From assembly GCF_901827175.1 (NCBI RefSeq), contig NZ_LR594662.1, positions 2,790,001 to 2,854,000 on the forward strand: 64,000 bases of DNA. The letters are read 5' to 3'. The notes beneath the pieces are model-generated. The model was not told the DNA's origin and did not search any database. It saw nothing but the letters and a program-made list of their open reading frames with translations. The translations under genes and the position numbers were made by a program. This document shows positions 41,412-49,733 of this stretch, in pieces (the stretch's first letter is position 1; each line of letters opens with the position of its first letter). The DNA comes from Variovorax sp. RA8. GTDB lineage: Bacteria > Pseudomonadota > Gammaproteobacteria > Burkholderiales > Burkholderiaceae_C.

Positions 41412-42365
41412 ATGGCCATCCAGTGGTTCCCCGGCCACATGCACCTGACCCGGAAGGCCATTGCCGAGCGCATCGCCGAGATCGACGTAGTCATCGAGCT
41501 GCTCGATGCCCGCCTGCCAGGTTCGAGCGCCAACCCGATGCTGGCCGAGCTGACCGGCCACAAGCCCGGGCTCAAGGTGCTCAACAAGCAGGACCTGGCC
41601 GATCCCGAGCGCACCGCGCTGTGGCTGGCCCACTACAACGCACAGCCGGCCACGCGCGCCATCGGCCTCGATGCGAGCCAGGCAACCCCGGCGCGCCGGC
41701 TCGTCGACGCCTGCCGCGAGCTGGCGCCGCAGCGCGGCAGCATGGCCAAGCCGATGCGGGTGCTGATCTGCGGCATCCCCAACGTGGGCAAATCGACGCT
41801 GATCAACACCCTCGTCGGCACCCGCAAGGCGAAGACCGGCGACGAGGCCGGCGTCACCAAGCTCGAGCAGCGCATCGTGCTGGCTGACGGCTTCTACCTC
41901 TGGGACACGCCCGGCATGCTGTGGCCGCGCATCATCGTGGCGCAGAGCGGCTACAACCTCGCCGCCAGCGGCGCGATCGGCCGCAACGCCTTCGACGAGG
42001 AGTTGGTGGCGCTGGAGCTGCTGGGCTACCTCAAGCGGAACTACGCCGGGATGCTCGAGGCGCGCTTCAGGCTGGAGGCGGTCGCCGGCCTTGGCGACGA
42101 GGAGCTGCTCGATGCCATCGGCCGCCAGCGCGGCGCCCTCCTGGGCAAGGGCCGCGTCAACCTCCAGAAGGCGGCCGAGATTGTGATGAACGAGTTCCGC
42201 AGCGGCAGCCTGGGGCGCATCACGCTGGAGACGCCCGAGGAGTTCGTGCAGTGGCTGGCCGCGGGTCAGGTGCTGGATGCGCAGCGGCAGGCGAAGAAGG
42301 AGGCGCGGGGGCGCAAGAAGAAGGGGCCGCCGAGCCGCGAGGACGCGCCGCCCGGCGATGCCTAG
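41412..42365 (+). CDS. ylqF: Ribosome biogenesis GTPase YlqF/RbgA
   Basis: The 317-residue circularly permuted GTPase assists late assembly of the 50S subunit. The order is G4 first (VLNKQDLADP), then G1 (CGIPNVGKSTLINTL) and G3 (WDTPGML). The N-terminal MAIQWFPGHMHLTRKAI, with its PGHM motif, is diagnostic. A C-terminal helical domain ends in an Arg/Lys tail (KKEARGRKKKGPP). The 3' end overlaps the convergent ECF sigma gene by four bases. Confidence 0.92.
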   Translation: MAIQWFPGHMHLTRKAIAERIAEIDVVIELLDARLPGSSANPMLAELTGHKPGLKVLNKQDLADPERTALWLAHYNAQPATRAIGLDASQATPARRLVDACRELAPQRGSMAKPMRVLICGIPNVGKSTLINTLVGTRKAKTGDEAGVTKLEQRIVLADGFYLWDTPGMLWPRIIVAQSGYNLAASGAIGRNAFDEELVALELLGYLKRNYAGMLEARFRLEAVAGLGDEELLDAIGRQRGALLGKGRVNLQKAAEIVMNEFRSGSLGRITLETPEEFVQWLAAGQVLDAQRQAKKEARGRKKKGPPSREDAPPGDA

Positions 42366-43294
42366 GCCGGCGTGAACCGCGCTTCCTGCGCGATGTAGGG
42401 CACGTGGCGGAAGTCGCGGATTCCGACCACGCGCTCCTCACGCCAGACCAGCTCGACGAAGTAGCCGGGATCCTCGGGACCAGGTGCCGGATACACCCCC
42501 AGCACTTCCCGCCCGTCGAGCCAGCCCGGCACCAGGTGCCAGCCCGCGATGCCCGCGTAGTTGGTGAAGTAGAGCGCCACATCGCGCCGCCCGGCCGCCT
42601 TGCGACGCGAGACCAGGTCCAGCCGCACATCGTCTGCCAGCATCGCGCGCACGCCGTCCCAGTCGTGGGCATTGAACAGCCGTGCATAGCGAAGCAGCGC
42701 CGGTTGAACAGCGCGTGCCGGCACGGGCGGCGCGCTGGTTTCGGAAAACTGGCGCAGCAGCGTGCGCCCGCGGTGCAGCGCTGCCTTGACGGCAGGCAGG
42801 CTGAGCTCGAGCTCGCTCGCGATCTCCTCGAGCGAATGGTCCAGCACGTCCTTCAGGATCACGCAGCCGCGCTGGGCCGGCGCAAGCTGCAGGAAGCAGG
42901 AGAGCGCCGCATGCACCGCCTGGTGACGCGCCAGCGCCTGGTCGGGCTCGCGCGCGGCGTCGTCGGCAATGTCGAGGGCCGCGTCGAGCGGCTCGGCGAT
43001 GCGCTGGCTGTCGTGGCGCCAGCGGTCGATCGCCCGGTTGTGGGCAATGCGGAACAGCCAGGGGCGCAGCGGAGGCAGCTCCTTCAGCTCCGACAGCTGG
43101 TAGTAGGCGCGGGCCAGGGAGTCCTGCACCACGTCCTCGCCGTCGGCCACGGAGCCGGTCATGCGCGTGCAGTAGCGGTGCAGCTCGGGCCGCACGTCGT
43201 CCACCAGCGCGAGGAACTGGCGGCGCGCTTCCTCCAGCGTTCCGAGGATCGCGTCTGCGCCGGGCCTGCCCGGCTCAGCGGTCGAAGACGCCAT
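42362..43294 (-). CDS. ECF sigma factor with SnoaL-like C-terminal extension
   Basis: The 310-residue protein has sigma2 (about residues 35-100: FRIAHNRAIDRWRHDSQRI) and sigma4 (about 130-185: KDVLDHSLEEIASELELSLP and VKAALHRGR) followed by a C-terminal extension of about 110 residues with an NTF2/SnoaL-like pattern (NAHDWDGVRAMLADDVRLDL, then FVELVWREERVVGIRDFRHV). ECF groups with such extensions (e.g. ECF41) use the extension as a built-in regulator instead of an anti-sigma factor. It overlaps the small barrel gene by 20 bases, and no anti-sigma factor gene is adjacent. Confidence 0.87.
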   Translation of the reverse strand: MASSTAEPGRPGADAILGTLEEARRQFLALVDDVRPELHRYCTRMTGSVADGEDVVQDSLARAYYQLSELKELPPLRPWLFRIAHNRAIDRWRHDSQRIAEPLDAALDIADDAAREPDQALARHQAVHAALSCFLQLAPAQRGCVILKDVLDHSLEEIASELELSLPAVKAALHRGRTLLRQFSETSAPPVPARAVQPALLRYARLFNAHDWDGVRAMLADDVRLDLVSRRKAAGRRDVALYFTNYAGIAGWHLVPGWLDGREVLGVYPAPGPEDPGYFVELVWREERVVGIRDFRHVPYIAQEARFTPA

Positions 43295-43580
43295 AGGAAC
43301 CGATTTCCTCCAGGTCGGTGGTCACCGGCGGCGTTTCGCAGCGCTCCCGGAGCTCGGCGAGGAAGGCCTTGAAGGCAGGCAGCGCGGTCAACGGATTGGC
43401 GCCGTCCGCCTCCTCGTTGGAGACCAGGTGGATGAAGCTCTGCCCGTCCGGCAAGCGGAAAGTCGCGTAGCGCAGGCCTGGCGGCCGCGCGCGATGCAGC
43501 TCCTCGTACACCGCGCGGACGTAGCGCTCGTTGTCGGCCACGCGCTCGGGCTTGACCTTGTACTGGACGATGCGTTTCAT
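43275..43580 (-). CDS. Small dimeric alpha-beta barrel-like protein
   Basis: The 101-residue protein reads MKRIVQYKVKPERVADNERY, then LRYATFRLPDGQSFIHLVSN and LPAFKAFLAELRERCETPPV. This is the pattern of ferredoxin-like dimeric barrel proteins (antibiotic biosynthesis monooxygenase relatives). The role is unknown. It overlaps the exporter gene by ATGA (43577-43580) and the sigma gene by 20 bases, which places it inside a coupled three-gene operon. Confidence 0.65.
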   Translation of the reverse strand: MKRIVQYKVKPERVADNERYVRAVYEELHRARPPGLRYATFRLPDGQSFIHLVSNEEADGANPLTALPAFKAFLAELRERCETPPVTTDLEEIGSYGVFDR

Positions 43581-45004
43581 GATGGAAGTCCTTTCGCCGG
43601 CACGGGCCGGATGAGTCTAGAAGGAAGCTGCCAGGCTGCAAGCGCGGCCAGCAGCGAGAGCGCGGCACCTACGGCCATCGCCTGCGCGAAGCCCCGGCTG
43701 AAGGCCTGCGGCGAGGCCAGGCTGCCACTGCGCGTGAACACCTCGACCATCAGCGCGATGCCGAACACGCCGCCCAGGTAGCGGAAGGTGTTGAACGTGC
43801 CCGAGGCCTTGCCGATCTCGGCGGGCGCCACCGCGCCCAGCACCGCGTTCTGCGCGGCCGGCATCGCCATCGAGACGCCGATCCCGGCGACGATGAGCGG
43901 CGGCACGAGCCGCAGGTAGGGCAGGTCGGGCGTCGCGATCAGCGCGATCCAGCCGCTGCCGAGTGCCTGCAGCAGCGTGCCTGCCACCACCAGCGGCCGT
44001 TCGCCGACCCGGTTCACCAGGTTGCCGGCCAGCGGAGCCACCACGAGCAGCGTGGCGGTCCAGGGCAGCAGCCGCAGCCCCGCGCCGAAGGGGCCGGCAC
44101 CCTGGGCCTGCAGGAACTGCGGCAGGAAGAACACGGTGCCGTACATCGGCGCGTAGAAGAGGAAGCTGGCCGCGATGCCCGAGGAGAAAGCGCGGGCGCG
44201 GAACAGCGCCGGCGGCACCATGGGCGCGGCTGCAAGGCGCTCCCTGACAGCGAAAGCCACGGCCAGCAGCAGGCCGGCTGCGAGGGTGCCGGCCACTTCG
44301 GGGCTGGCCCAGCCCGCCTCGTGTGCGCGCGTCAGGCCCCACACCAGGCCGAGGACCGCGCCGGTGGCGAGCAGCGCGCCAGGCAGGTCGAGCGCCGCGG
44401 CGGGGCCGTGGCTCTCGGGCACGCGGCGCATCACGAGGACGATCAAGGTCGCGCCGATCGGCAGGTTGATCCAGAAGATCCAGGGCCAGGCCAGCCCCTC
44501 TGCCACCGCGCCGCCGGCGAGCGGGCCGGCGATCAGGGCGAGGCCGGTGACGCTGCTGAAGATGCCGAGCGCGCGGGCCCGCTGTTCCTTCGGGAAGGCG
44601 GCGCTCAGCAGCGCCATCGCCAGCGGCATGATCAGTGCTGCGCCCACGCCCTGCAGTGCGCGCCCGGCGATCAGCGCCGCGACGCTGCCCGCCGCCGCAC
44701 AGGCCGCCGAAGCCGCCACGAACAGCGCCAGGCCCGCGACCAGCATGCGCCGGCGCCCGAAGCGATCGCCCAGCGCGGCGCCGGTCAGCAACAGCACGGC
44801 GAAGCTCAGGTTGTAGGCGTTGACGGTCCACTCCAGCGCTTCGATCGGGGCCCCGAGGTCGCGGCCGATGGCGGCCAGGGCGGTGGTGACCACCATGGCG
44901 TCCAGCGCCACCAGGAAGGAGACGAGCGAGGCGAGGGCGAGGATCCAGCGTCTTCGGCGTGCCTGGTCCGGATTCGAGTCGGGTGGAACTGCAGGGGGTG
45001 CCAT
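43577..45004 (-). CDS. DHA2-family MFS drug exporter (14 helices)
   Basis: The 475-residue exporter is of the EmrB/QacA type (DHA2). Early signatures are SFLVALDAMVVTTALAAIGR and LEWTVNAYNLSFAVLLLTGA, with ALGDRFGRRRMLVAGLALFV in loop 2-3. The substrate is unknown. The start at 45004 has AAGGAG upstream; this Shine-Dalgarno lies within a 10-bp hairpin (45011-45037). It is the first gene of an operon with a barrel protein and an ECF sigma factor; no TolC-like partner is present. Confidence 0.88.
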   Translation of the reverse strand: MAPPAVPPDSNPDQARRRRWILALASLVSFLVALDAMVVTTALAAIGRDLGAPIEALEWTVNAYNLSFAVLLLTGAALGDRFGRRRMLVAGLALFVAASAACAAAGSVAALIAGRALQGVGAALIMPLAMALLSAAFPKEQRARALGIFSSVTGLALIAGPLAGGAVAEGLAWPWIFWINLPIGATLIVLVMRRVPESHGPAAALDLPGALLATGAVLGLVWGLTRAHEAGWASPEVAGTLAAGLLLAVAFAVRERLAAAPMVPPALFRARAFSSGIAASFLFYAPMYGTVFFLPQFLQAQGAGPFGAGLRLLPWTATLLVVAPLAGNLVNRVGERPLVVAGTLLQALGSGWIALIATPDLPYLRLVPPLIVAGIGVSMAMPAAQNAVLGAVAPAEIGKASGTFNTFRYLGGVFGIALMVEVFTRSGSLASPQAFSRGFAQAMAVGAALSLLAALAAWQLPSRLIRPVPAKGLPS

Positions 45005-45010
45005 GAAATC

Positions 45011-45037
45011 TCCTTGTCGCGGGTGATGCGACAAGGA
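45011..45037 (-). promoter_or_regulatory. 10-bp hairpin sequestering the exporter's Shine-Dalgarno
   Basis: In the transcript the arms TCCTTGTCGC and GCGACAAGGA (perfect 10 bp, loop ATCACCC) place AAGGA of the ribosome site in the 3' arm, six bases before the start codon at 45004. Folding would lower translation of the exporter gene. The same perfect dyad in DNA could equally be an operator. Confidence 0.6.
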
Positions 45038-45222
45038 CGATTGGCGGGGTGAAAAGGATGCGGTGCGGCGGCACCCCGGCTTCAGGCCTGCAGGTCTTCA
45101 TCGCGACATGGCTCCATCCCGGCACTAAAAAGGTAGTAGCGCAGAGTCCTGCCATCCTTTGCTTGCGGCTCAGTCATTCTTCGGGTCAAGATGCGCTCCA
45201 AGAACTGTTGGGTGGAGCCGCC

Positions 45223-45510
45223 ATGCACTACGTCCTCGCACGCATCACCGTCAAACCCGAGGTCGCGGAGCTCGCGAAAAGCCTCCTCCTCGACCTCGTG
45301 GCCAAGTCGCGGCAGCACCCCGGGTGCATGGCCTACGAGCTTTTCCAGCAGACCGAGGCGCCCCACGTGTTCCAGACCGTGGAGCAATGGAAGGACAAGG
45401 CCGACGCCGAGGCGCACATGAAGACGCTGCATGTCGGCGCCGCGCTCGCCGCGGCGAGCCCGCTGCTCGCGGGAGTGCCCGAGATCGTCGCGTACAGCCG
45501 GCTCGCCTAG
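45223..45510 (+). CDS. Antibiotic biosynthesis monooxygenase (ABM) domain protein
   Basis: The 95-residue single-domain protein starts MHYVLARITVKPEVAELAKS and contains RQHPGCMAYELFQQTEAPHV and FQTVEQWKDKADAEAHM, the pattern of ABM/YgiN-type quinol monooxygenases. A GGAG site lies seven bases before the ATG at 45223. It lies 213 bases from the divergent exporter gene. Its substrate is unknown; family members act on quinols or serve as small oxidases. Confidence 0.82.
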   Translation: MHYVLARITVKPEVAELAKSLLLDLVAKSRQHPGCMAYELFQQTEAPHVFQTVEQWKDKADAEAHMKTLHVGAALAAASPLLAGVPEIVAYSRLA

Positions 45511-45515
45511 CGCTC

Positions 45516-45551
45516 ACCGGGGTGCCTTCGCCTTCGGCCGCGGTCCGGCTC
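45516..45551 (+). repeat. Intergenic repeat copy B (short form)
   Basis: The 29 bases at 45516-45544 match copy A at 41319-41347 in inverted orientation with two differences. After GGT the element jumps to CCGGCTCAAG, so the middle part found in copies A and C is missing. It follows the ABM gene stop by five bases. Confidence 0.5.
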
Positions 45552-45614
45552 AAGAAAGGCGGGATTTCCGATTCGTGAACGCAATGGCTCGCCGTGACCG
45601 GCAGAATGGGCCGC

Positions 45615-46598
45615 ATGAAAGCTGCCTGGTACTCGCAAAACGGTCCGGCCCACGAGGTCCTGGTGATCGGCGAACTCCCCATGCCTGCTCCGCAGCCCGG
45701 GGAAGTGCTCGTCGAGCTCCATACTTCCGGGGTCAACCCGTCGGACGTGAAGTCGCGGGCCGGCCGGCCCGTTGAATCCGGGATCGTCGTTCCGCACAGC
45801 GACGGTGCCGGCATCATCGTCGACGTTGGCGCGGGGGTACCGGCGGAGCGCGTCGGCGAGCCCGTCTGGATCTGGAACGGGCAGTGGAAGCGGCCGATGG
45901 GGACGGCCGCGGAGTACATCGCCGTGCCGCAGGGGCAGGCCGTGCAGTTGCCGCCAGGTTTTGGATTCGAAGCAGCGGCCTGCCTGGGCATTCCCGCCCT
46001 GACGGCGGTGCATGCCGTGCGTTGTGCAGGCGATCTGCAAGGGCGCACTGTGCTGGTGACCGGAGCAGGCAGCGCCGTGGGGCACTATGTGACGCAACTC
46101 GCCCGGGCGCGCGGGGCGCGTGTGCTGGGAACGGCGGGTTCTCCCGCCCGGCGTGACCATGCCGTCGCTGCCGGGGCCGCGCACGTGATCGACTACAAGC
46201 GGGAGCCCTTGGCCGAGCGCGTCAAGGAACTCACGGCTGGGTCCGGCGCCGATGCCATCGTCGACCTGGACTTCTCGAGCATGGCGCGACTGCTGCCGCA
46301 AGGCGTGCTGAAGCCGCACGGGCGCTATGTCGGCTACGGGTCCAATCAGCGCGGCGAGGTGCCCGTCGACATCCGGACGCTCCTGTGGAGCTCGCTGGAG
46401 CTGCGCTTCTTCCTGGTTTACGACCTGCTGTCGCAGGAGCGCCAGGACGCAATCGCGGAACTCGGTGCGTTGCTGGAGGCGGGCAGCCTCGCGCATGCCG
46501 TCGGCGCGGTATTCCCGTTGTCCGACATCGTGGCCGCGCACCAGGCGGTCGAGGCAGGGGATCGTGTCGGCAACGTCGTCTTGCGCACGCGCGGGTGA
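45615..46598 (+). CDS. Zinc-independent MDR family NADPH:quinone reductase-like enzyme
   Basis: The 327-residue enzyme belongs to the medium-chain dehydrogenase/reductase superfamily. The opening MKAAWYSQNGPAHEVLVIGE and SGVNPSDVKSRAG are of the quinone oxidoreductase type. The cofactor motif VTGAGSAVGHYVTQLARARG (GxGxxxG variant) binds NADPH. No zinc-binding cysteine set is visible. Typical members reduce quinones or enones. The start at 45615 precedes the conserved MKAAWY. Transcribed in the same direction as the ABM gene, with the repeat element between them. Confidence 0.85.
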   Translation: MKAAWYSQNGPAHEVLVIGELPMPAPQPGEVLVELHTSGVNPSDVKSRAGRPVESGIVVPHSDGAGIIVDVGAGVPAERVGEPVWIWNGQWKRPMGTAAEYIAVPQGQAVQLPPGFGFEAAACLGIPALTAVHAVRCAGDLQGRTVLVTGAGSAVGHYVTQLARARGARVLGTAGSPARRDHAVAAGAAHVIDYKREPLAERVKELTAGSGADAIVDLDFSSMARLLPQGVLKPHGRYVGYGSNQRGEVPVDIRTLLWSSLELRFFLVYDLLSQERQDAIAELGALLEAGSLAHAVGAVFPLSDIVAAHQAVEAGDRVGNVVLRTRG

Positions 46599-46663
46599 CG
46601 GACCGGCGCGCTCCCGGTGGCCCTCGGGCCCGCGGGCCTGCCAGGTGCGCCAGCGCCGCCGAG

Positions 46664-47461
46664 CTACCGAGGCATGTCCTGCGCTGCCACGAAATGGTTG
46701 CGAAGGCAGCCCAACCCGCTGATCTCGACCTCGACCACGTCTCCGGCCTTCAGCCGGGGCGACTTGCCGTCGGTGCCCATCCAGATCACGTCGCCCGGGT
46801 AGAGCGTGAGGTAGCGCGTCATGCGGCTGATGAAGGTGCTAATTCCGAACAGCATGTCGGCGGTCCGGAAATGGGTCCGTGCCTCGCCGTTCAGCCGCAC
46901 GGTGGTCTCGGCCGCGTCCAGGTCGAACCCGGTCTCGATCCACGGCCCCATCGGCTTGAAGGTGTCGGTGTTCTTGGAGCGCCAGAAGGTGCGGTCCGAT
47001 GCCTGCCACAATCGCTCGCTCACATCGTTGCCGATGGTGTAGCCCAGCACGCACGAGAGCGCATCGGCTTCGCTCAGGTGCCTGGCCTGCTTGCCGATGA
47101 CCACGACCAGCTCGCCTTCGTACTCGACCTGCTGCGCGTCCTGCGGGATGACGACAGCCTCGTCATGCGCCACGAGCGCGTTGACCGCACGGTAGCCAAT
47201 GTCGGCCTGCTTGGGCTCGGCGATCCGTTCGCCCGTCTGCTCGGCGTACTCGCGGATGTGCTTGACGTAGTTGAGCCCGGCCGCATAGAAGGTCCTCGGG
47301 ATCAGCGGGACTTCGAGCTTCACATCGGCCAGCGCATGCACCGCACCGGTCGGCTCGTAGGCGTCGAAGGGACTTCCGCGGACTGCGCGGATGCAATCGT
47401 CGGACTCGAGGATCCCATAGGCGCTGGACCCGCCGGGGACAGAGAAATTGACCCACTTCAT
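46664..47461 (-). CDS. Fumarylacetoacetate hydrolase family protein
   Basis: The 265-residue enzyme has the FAH fold. The conserved core is FYAAGLNYVKHIREYAEQTG, the metal site EYEGELVVVIGK and VLGYTIGNDVSERLWQ, then FKPMGPWIET and TDGKSPRLKAGDVVEVEISG. FAH-type enzymes hydrolyse or decarboxylate acylpyruvates and related diketo acids in aromatic catabolism. It is the last gene of the seven-gene catabolic unit, 14 bases after the binding-protein gene. The start at 47461 (MKWVNFSV) is the one nearest to the conserved N-terminus. Confidence 0.87.
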   Translation of the reverse strand: MKWVNFSVPGGSSAYGILESDDCIRAVRGSPFDAYEPTGAVHALADVKLEVPLIPRTFYAAGLNYVKHIREYAEQTGERIAEPKQADIGYRAVNALVAHDEAVVIPQDAQQVEYEGELVVVIGKQARHLSEADALSCVLGYTIGNDVSERLWQASDRTFWRSKNTDTFKPMGPWIETGFDLDAAETTVRLNGEARTHFRTADMLFGISTFISRMTRYLTLYPGDVIWMGTDGKSPRLKAGDVVEVEISGLGCLRNHFVAAQDMPR

Positions 47462-47475
47462 CCGTCGCTCCCGGT

Positions 47476-48468
47476 CTATTCGGCCTTGATGTTGGCGCTG
47501 CGGATCAATTGCGCCCAGCGCGCGCGATCCTGCCCCAGCCACTCCCGGTATTCGTCGGGGCCGAGGTGTTTCAGTTCGGCGCCCAGCGACTTGAACCTTG
47601 CCTGCATCGCGGGCTTGTTCAAGACCGCGACGATGGCGGCGTCCAGCTTGGCGGCGATAGGGGCGGGCAGGCCCGCAGGCGCGATGAAGCCGATCGGCTG
47701 GGCGTAATCCTCGAAGCCCGGGAAGCCGAGCTCGGCGGTGGTGGGCACCTGCGGGTAGTCGGGGTGGCGCTTGGCTGTCGTTGCCGCCAGGATGCGGACC
47801 TTGCCGCCGGTGACGAACTCGGACACGCCGACCATGGGGTAGAACATGAAGTCCACGCGACCTGCGATCACCTCGGTCAACGCTGGCGCATTGCCCTTGA
47901 ACGGGATGTGATTCATCTTGGTGTTGCTGCGCTGCTCCAGCAGCGCAGCCGCCAGGTGCGCGGAGCCGCCCACGCCGGCCGTGCCGTAGGTGACCGCGCC
48001 GGGCGCGCTCTGCGCCTTTTTCACCAGGTCGCCGAGCGTCTTGTACGGCGAATCGCCCGCCACGACGATGAGCTGCGGCAGCACCGCGACCATGCTGACG
48101 GGCGTGAAATCCTTGACGGGGTCGTACTTGATGCGATCGGGCTGCAGCAGCGGATTGACGTTGTGCGAGATCGTGTTGACGATCAGCGTATAGCCGTCGG
48201 GTGCAGCATGCCGCACGTAGTCGGTCGCGATGTTGCCGTTGACGCCCGGCTTGTTCTCGATCACGACCGGTTGGCCGAGCACGGCGCCGATGTCCTGCCC
48301 GAGCACGCGTGCCAGCACGTCGGTGGGCCCGCCGGCGCTATAGCCGACCACGACCTTGATCGGCTTGTTCGGATAGTCACCCTGGGCGAGGGCGGGCGTG
48401 GAGAGGCTGGCGGTGCCCCACAGGGCGGCGGCGATCAGCACGAGGCGGCGGGTGGTATGTCTCTTCAT
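47476..48468 (-). CDS. Bug family solute-binding protein (tripartite tricarboxylate transporter type)
   Basis: The 330-residue periplasmic protein has a signal peptide (MKRHTTRRLVLIAAALWGTA, cut near PALAQ) and the Bug domain. Its hallmarks are YPNKPIKVVVGYSAGGPTDV, LGQPVVIENKPGVNGNIATD and PDGYTLIVNT. Bug proteins bind organic acids or aromatic carboxylates and are often orphans without the TctAB membrane subunits, as here. Position within the catabolic operon suggests it binds the operon's substrate. Confidence 0.9.
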   Translation of the reverse strand: MKRHTTRRLVLIAAALWGTASLSTPALAQGDYPNKPIKVVVGYSAGGPTDVLARVLGQDIGAVLGQPVVIENKPGVNGNIATDYVRHAAPDGYTLIVNTISHNVNPLLQPDRIKYDPVKDFTPVSMVAVLPQLIVVAGDSPYKTLGDLVKKAQSAPGAVTYGTAGVGGSAHLAAALLEQRSNTKMNHIPFKGNAPALTEVIAGRVDFMFYPMVGVSEFVTGGKVRILAATTAKRHPDYPQVPTTAELGFPGFEDYAQPIGFIAPAGLPAPIAAKLDAAIVAVLNKPAMQARFKSLGAELKHLGPDEYREWLGQDRARWAQLIRSANIKAE

Positions 48469-48485
48469 GGTCTTTCCTTTTCGGT

Positions 48486-49733
48486 TCAGGGGTTCACGAG
48501 CTCGGGTGTTCGTTGGGCGCGGAGCGCGACATGGCGGGCCGCCGGCGGCGCAGCCGCCAAGGCAGGCCACGAAGCATCTGGTTCGGCAGGCCGCAGGAGG
48601 TCGGCCGAGAGCTGCGCCGCGGTTGGCGCGCCGCACAGGCGCATCGTCCGCAACAGTTCGTCGTGCAGGATGTCGAGGGCGCGCTGCGCGCCGGCATCGC
48701 CGGCAGCCACCGCGCCGAACAGGGTCGCGCGGCCGAGCAGCACGCCTTGCGCACCGATGGCGAGCGCCTTGGCGATGTCGCTGCCGCGGCGGATGCCGCC
48801 GTCCACCAGCACCGGCAGGCGTCCGCCCGTGCCCTGAAGCACCTCGGGCAGCGCCAGCAGGCTGGGCACCGCGCCATCGAGCTGCCGGCCGCCGTGGTTG
48901 GACACGACGATCGCATCCACGCCCATCGTGGCCAGGCGCCGGGCATCGTCGCCGCGGCTCACGCCCTTGACGATCAGCTTGCGAGGCCAGCGCTCCCGCA
49001 CCTCTGCCAGCCGCGCCCAGTCGAAGGCCGGGTCGTAGCTGCGCCCGACGGACGAGGCGATGGCGCTCGCGTGGGTGGCAGTGGCTTCGAGGCCGCGCAG
49101 GTTCTCCATGACCGGCATGCCGCGCAGCAGCATGTCGAACGCCCAGCGCGGGCGCGAGGCGAAGTCGAGCACGTTGCGCGGCGTGAACCGGAACGGGATG
49201 GCGAAGTGGTTGTGGAAATCGCGTTCGCGCTTGCCGCCGACCGGCAGGTCGACGGTGATGACCAAGGCCTCGTACTCGGCCTGGCGGGCGCGTTCGATCA
49301 GCTGCCAGAAGAAGTCCCGGTTGCGCAGCACATAGGCCTGGAACCACAGGCGGCCGGGTGCTTTGTCGGCGATGGTTTCGATGGCCGTGGTGGCGCTGCT
49401 CGACAAGGTATAGGGCATGCCCATCTTGGCGGCCGCGCGCGCAAGCGCGAGATCGGCACCGCGGCAGCCGAAGCCGGCCGCGCCGGTGGGAGCAATGGCG
49501 GCCGGCATGCCGGCGGGAGCGCCCAGCAGGCTGCAGGTGGACGAGGCCGCGGAGACATCGACGAGCACGCGCGGTGCCAGGTTCAATCGGCCAAAGGCTT
49601 GGGCGTTGCCGGCGAGGGTTCGCTCGTCCTCGGCGCCGCCATCGTAGAAGTCGAACACCGCGCGCGGCAGCCGGCGCCGCGCGAGCTCGCGCAGATCGGC
49701 GATCGAATAGCAGTCGGCCACGCCGCTGGTCAT
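48486..49733 (-). CDS. FMN-dependent alpha-hydroxy acid oxidase
   Basis: The 415-residue TIM-barrel flavoprotein belongs to the lactate dehydrogenase/glycolate oxidase/mandelate dehydrogenase family. It shows LPRAVFDFYDGGAEDERTLA, the FMN site PAAIAPTGAAGFGCRGADLA, catalytic Tyr region WFQAYV and the catalytic His in VVSNHGGRQLDG, then VLVDGGIRRGSDIAKALAIG. It oxidises an L-2-hydroxy acid to a 2-oxo acid; the identity is not settled. Its start overlaps the dioxygenase stop by ATGA (49730-49733). Confidence 0.88.
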   Translation of the reverse strand: MTSGVADCYSIADLRELARRRLPRAVFDFYDGGAEDERTLAGNAQAFGRLNLAPRVLVDVSAASSTCSLLGAPAGMPAAIAPTGAAGFGCRGADLALARAAAKMGMPYTLSSSATTAIETIADKAPGRLWFQAYVLRNRDFFWQLIERARQAEYEALVITVDLPVGGKRERDFHNHFAIPFRFTPRNVLDFASRPRWAFDMLLRGMPVMENLRGLEATATHASAIASSVGRSYDPAFDWARLAEVRERWPRKLIVKGVSRGDDARRLATMGVDAIVVSNHGGRQLDGAVPSLLALPEVLQGTGGRLPVLVDGGIRRGSDIAKALAIGAQGVLLGRATLFGAVAAGDAGAQRALDILHDELLRTMRLCGAPTAAQLSADLLRPAEPDASWPALAAAPPAARHVALRAQRTPELVNP

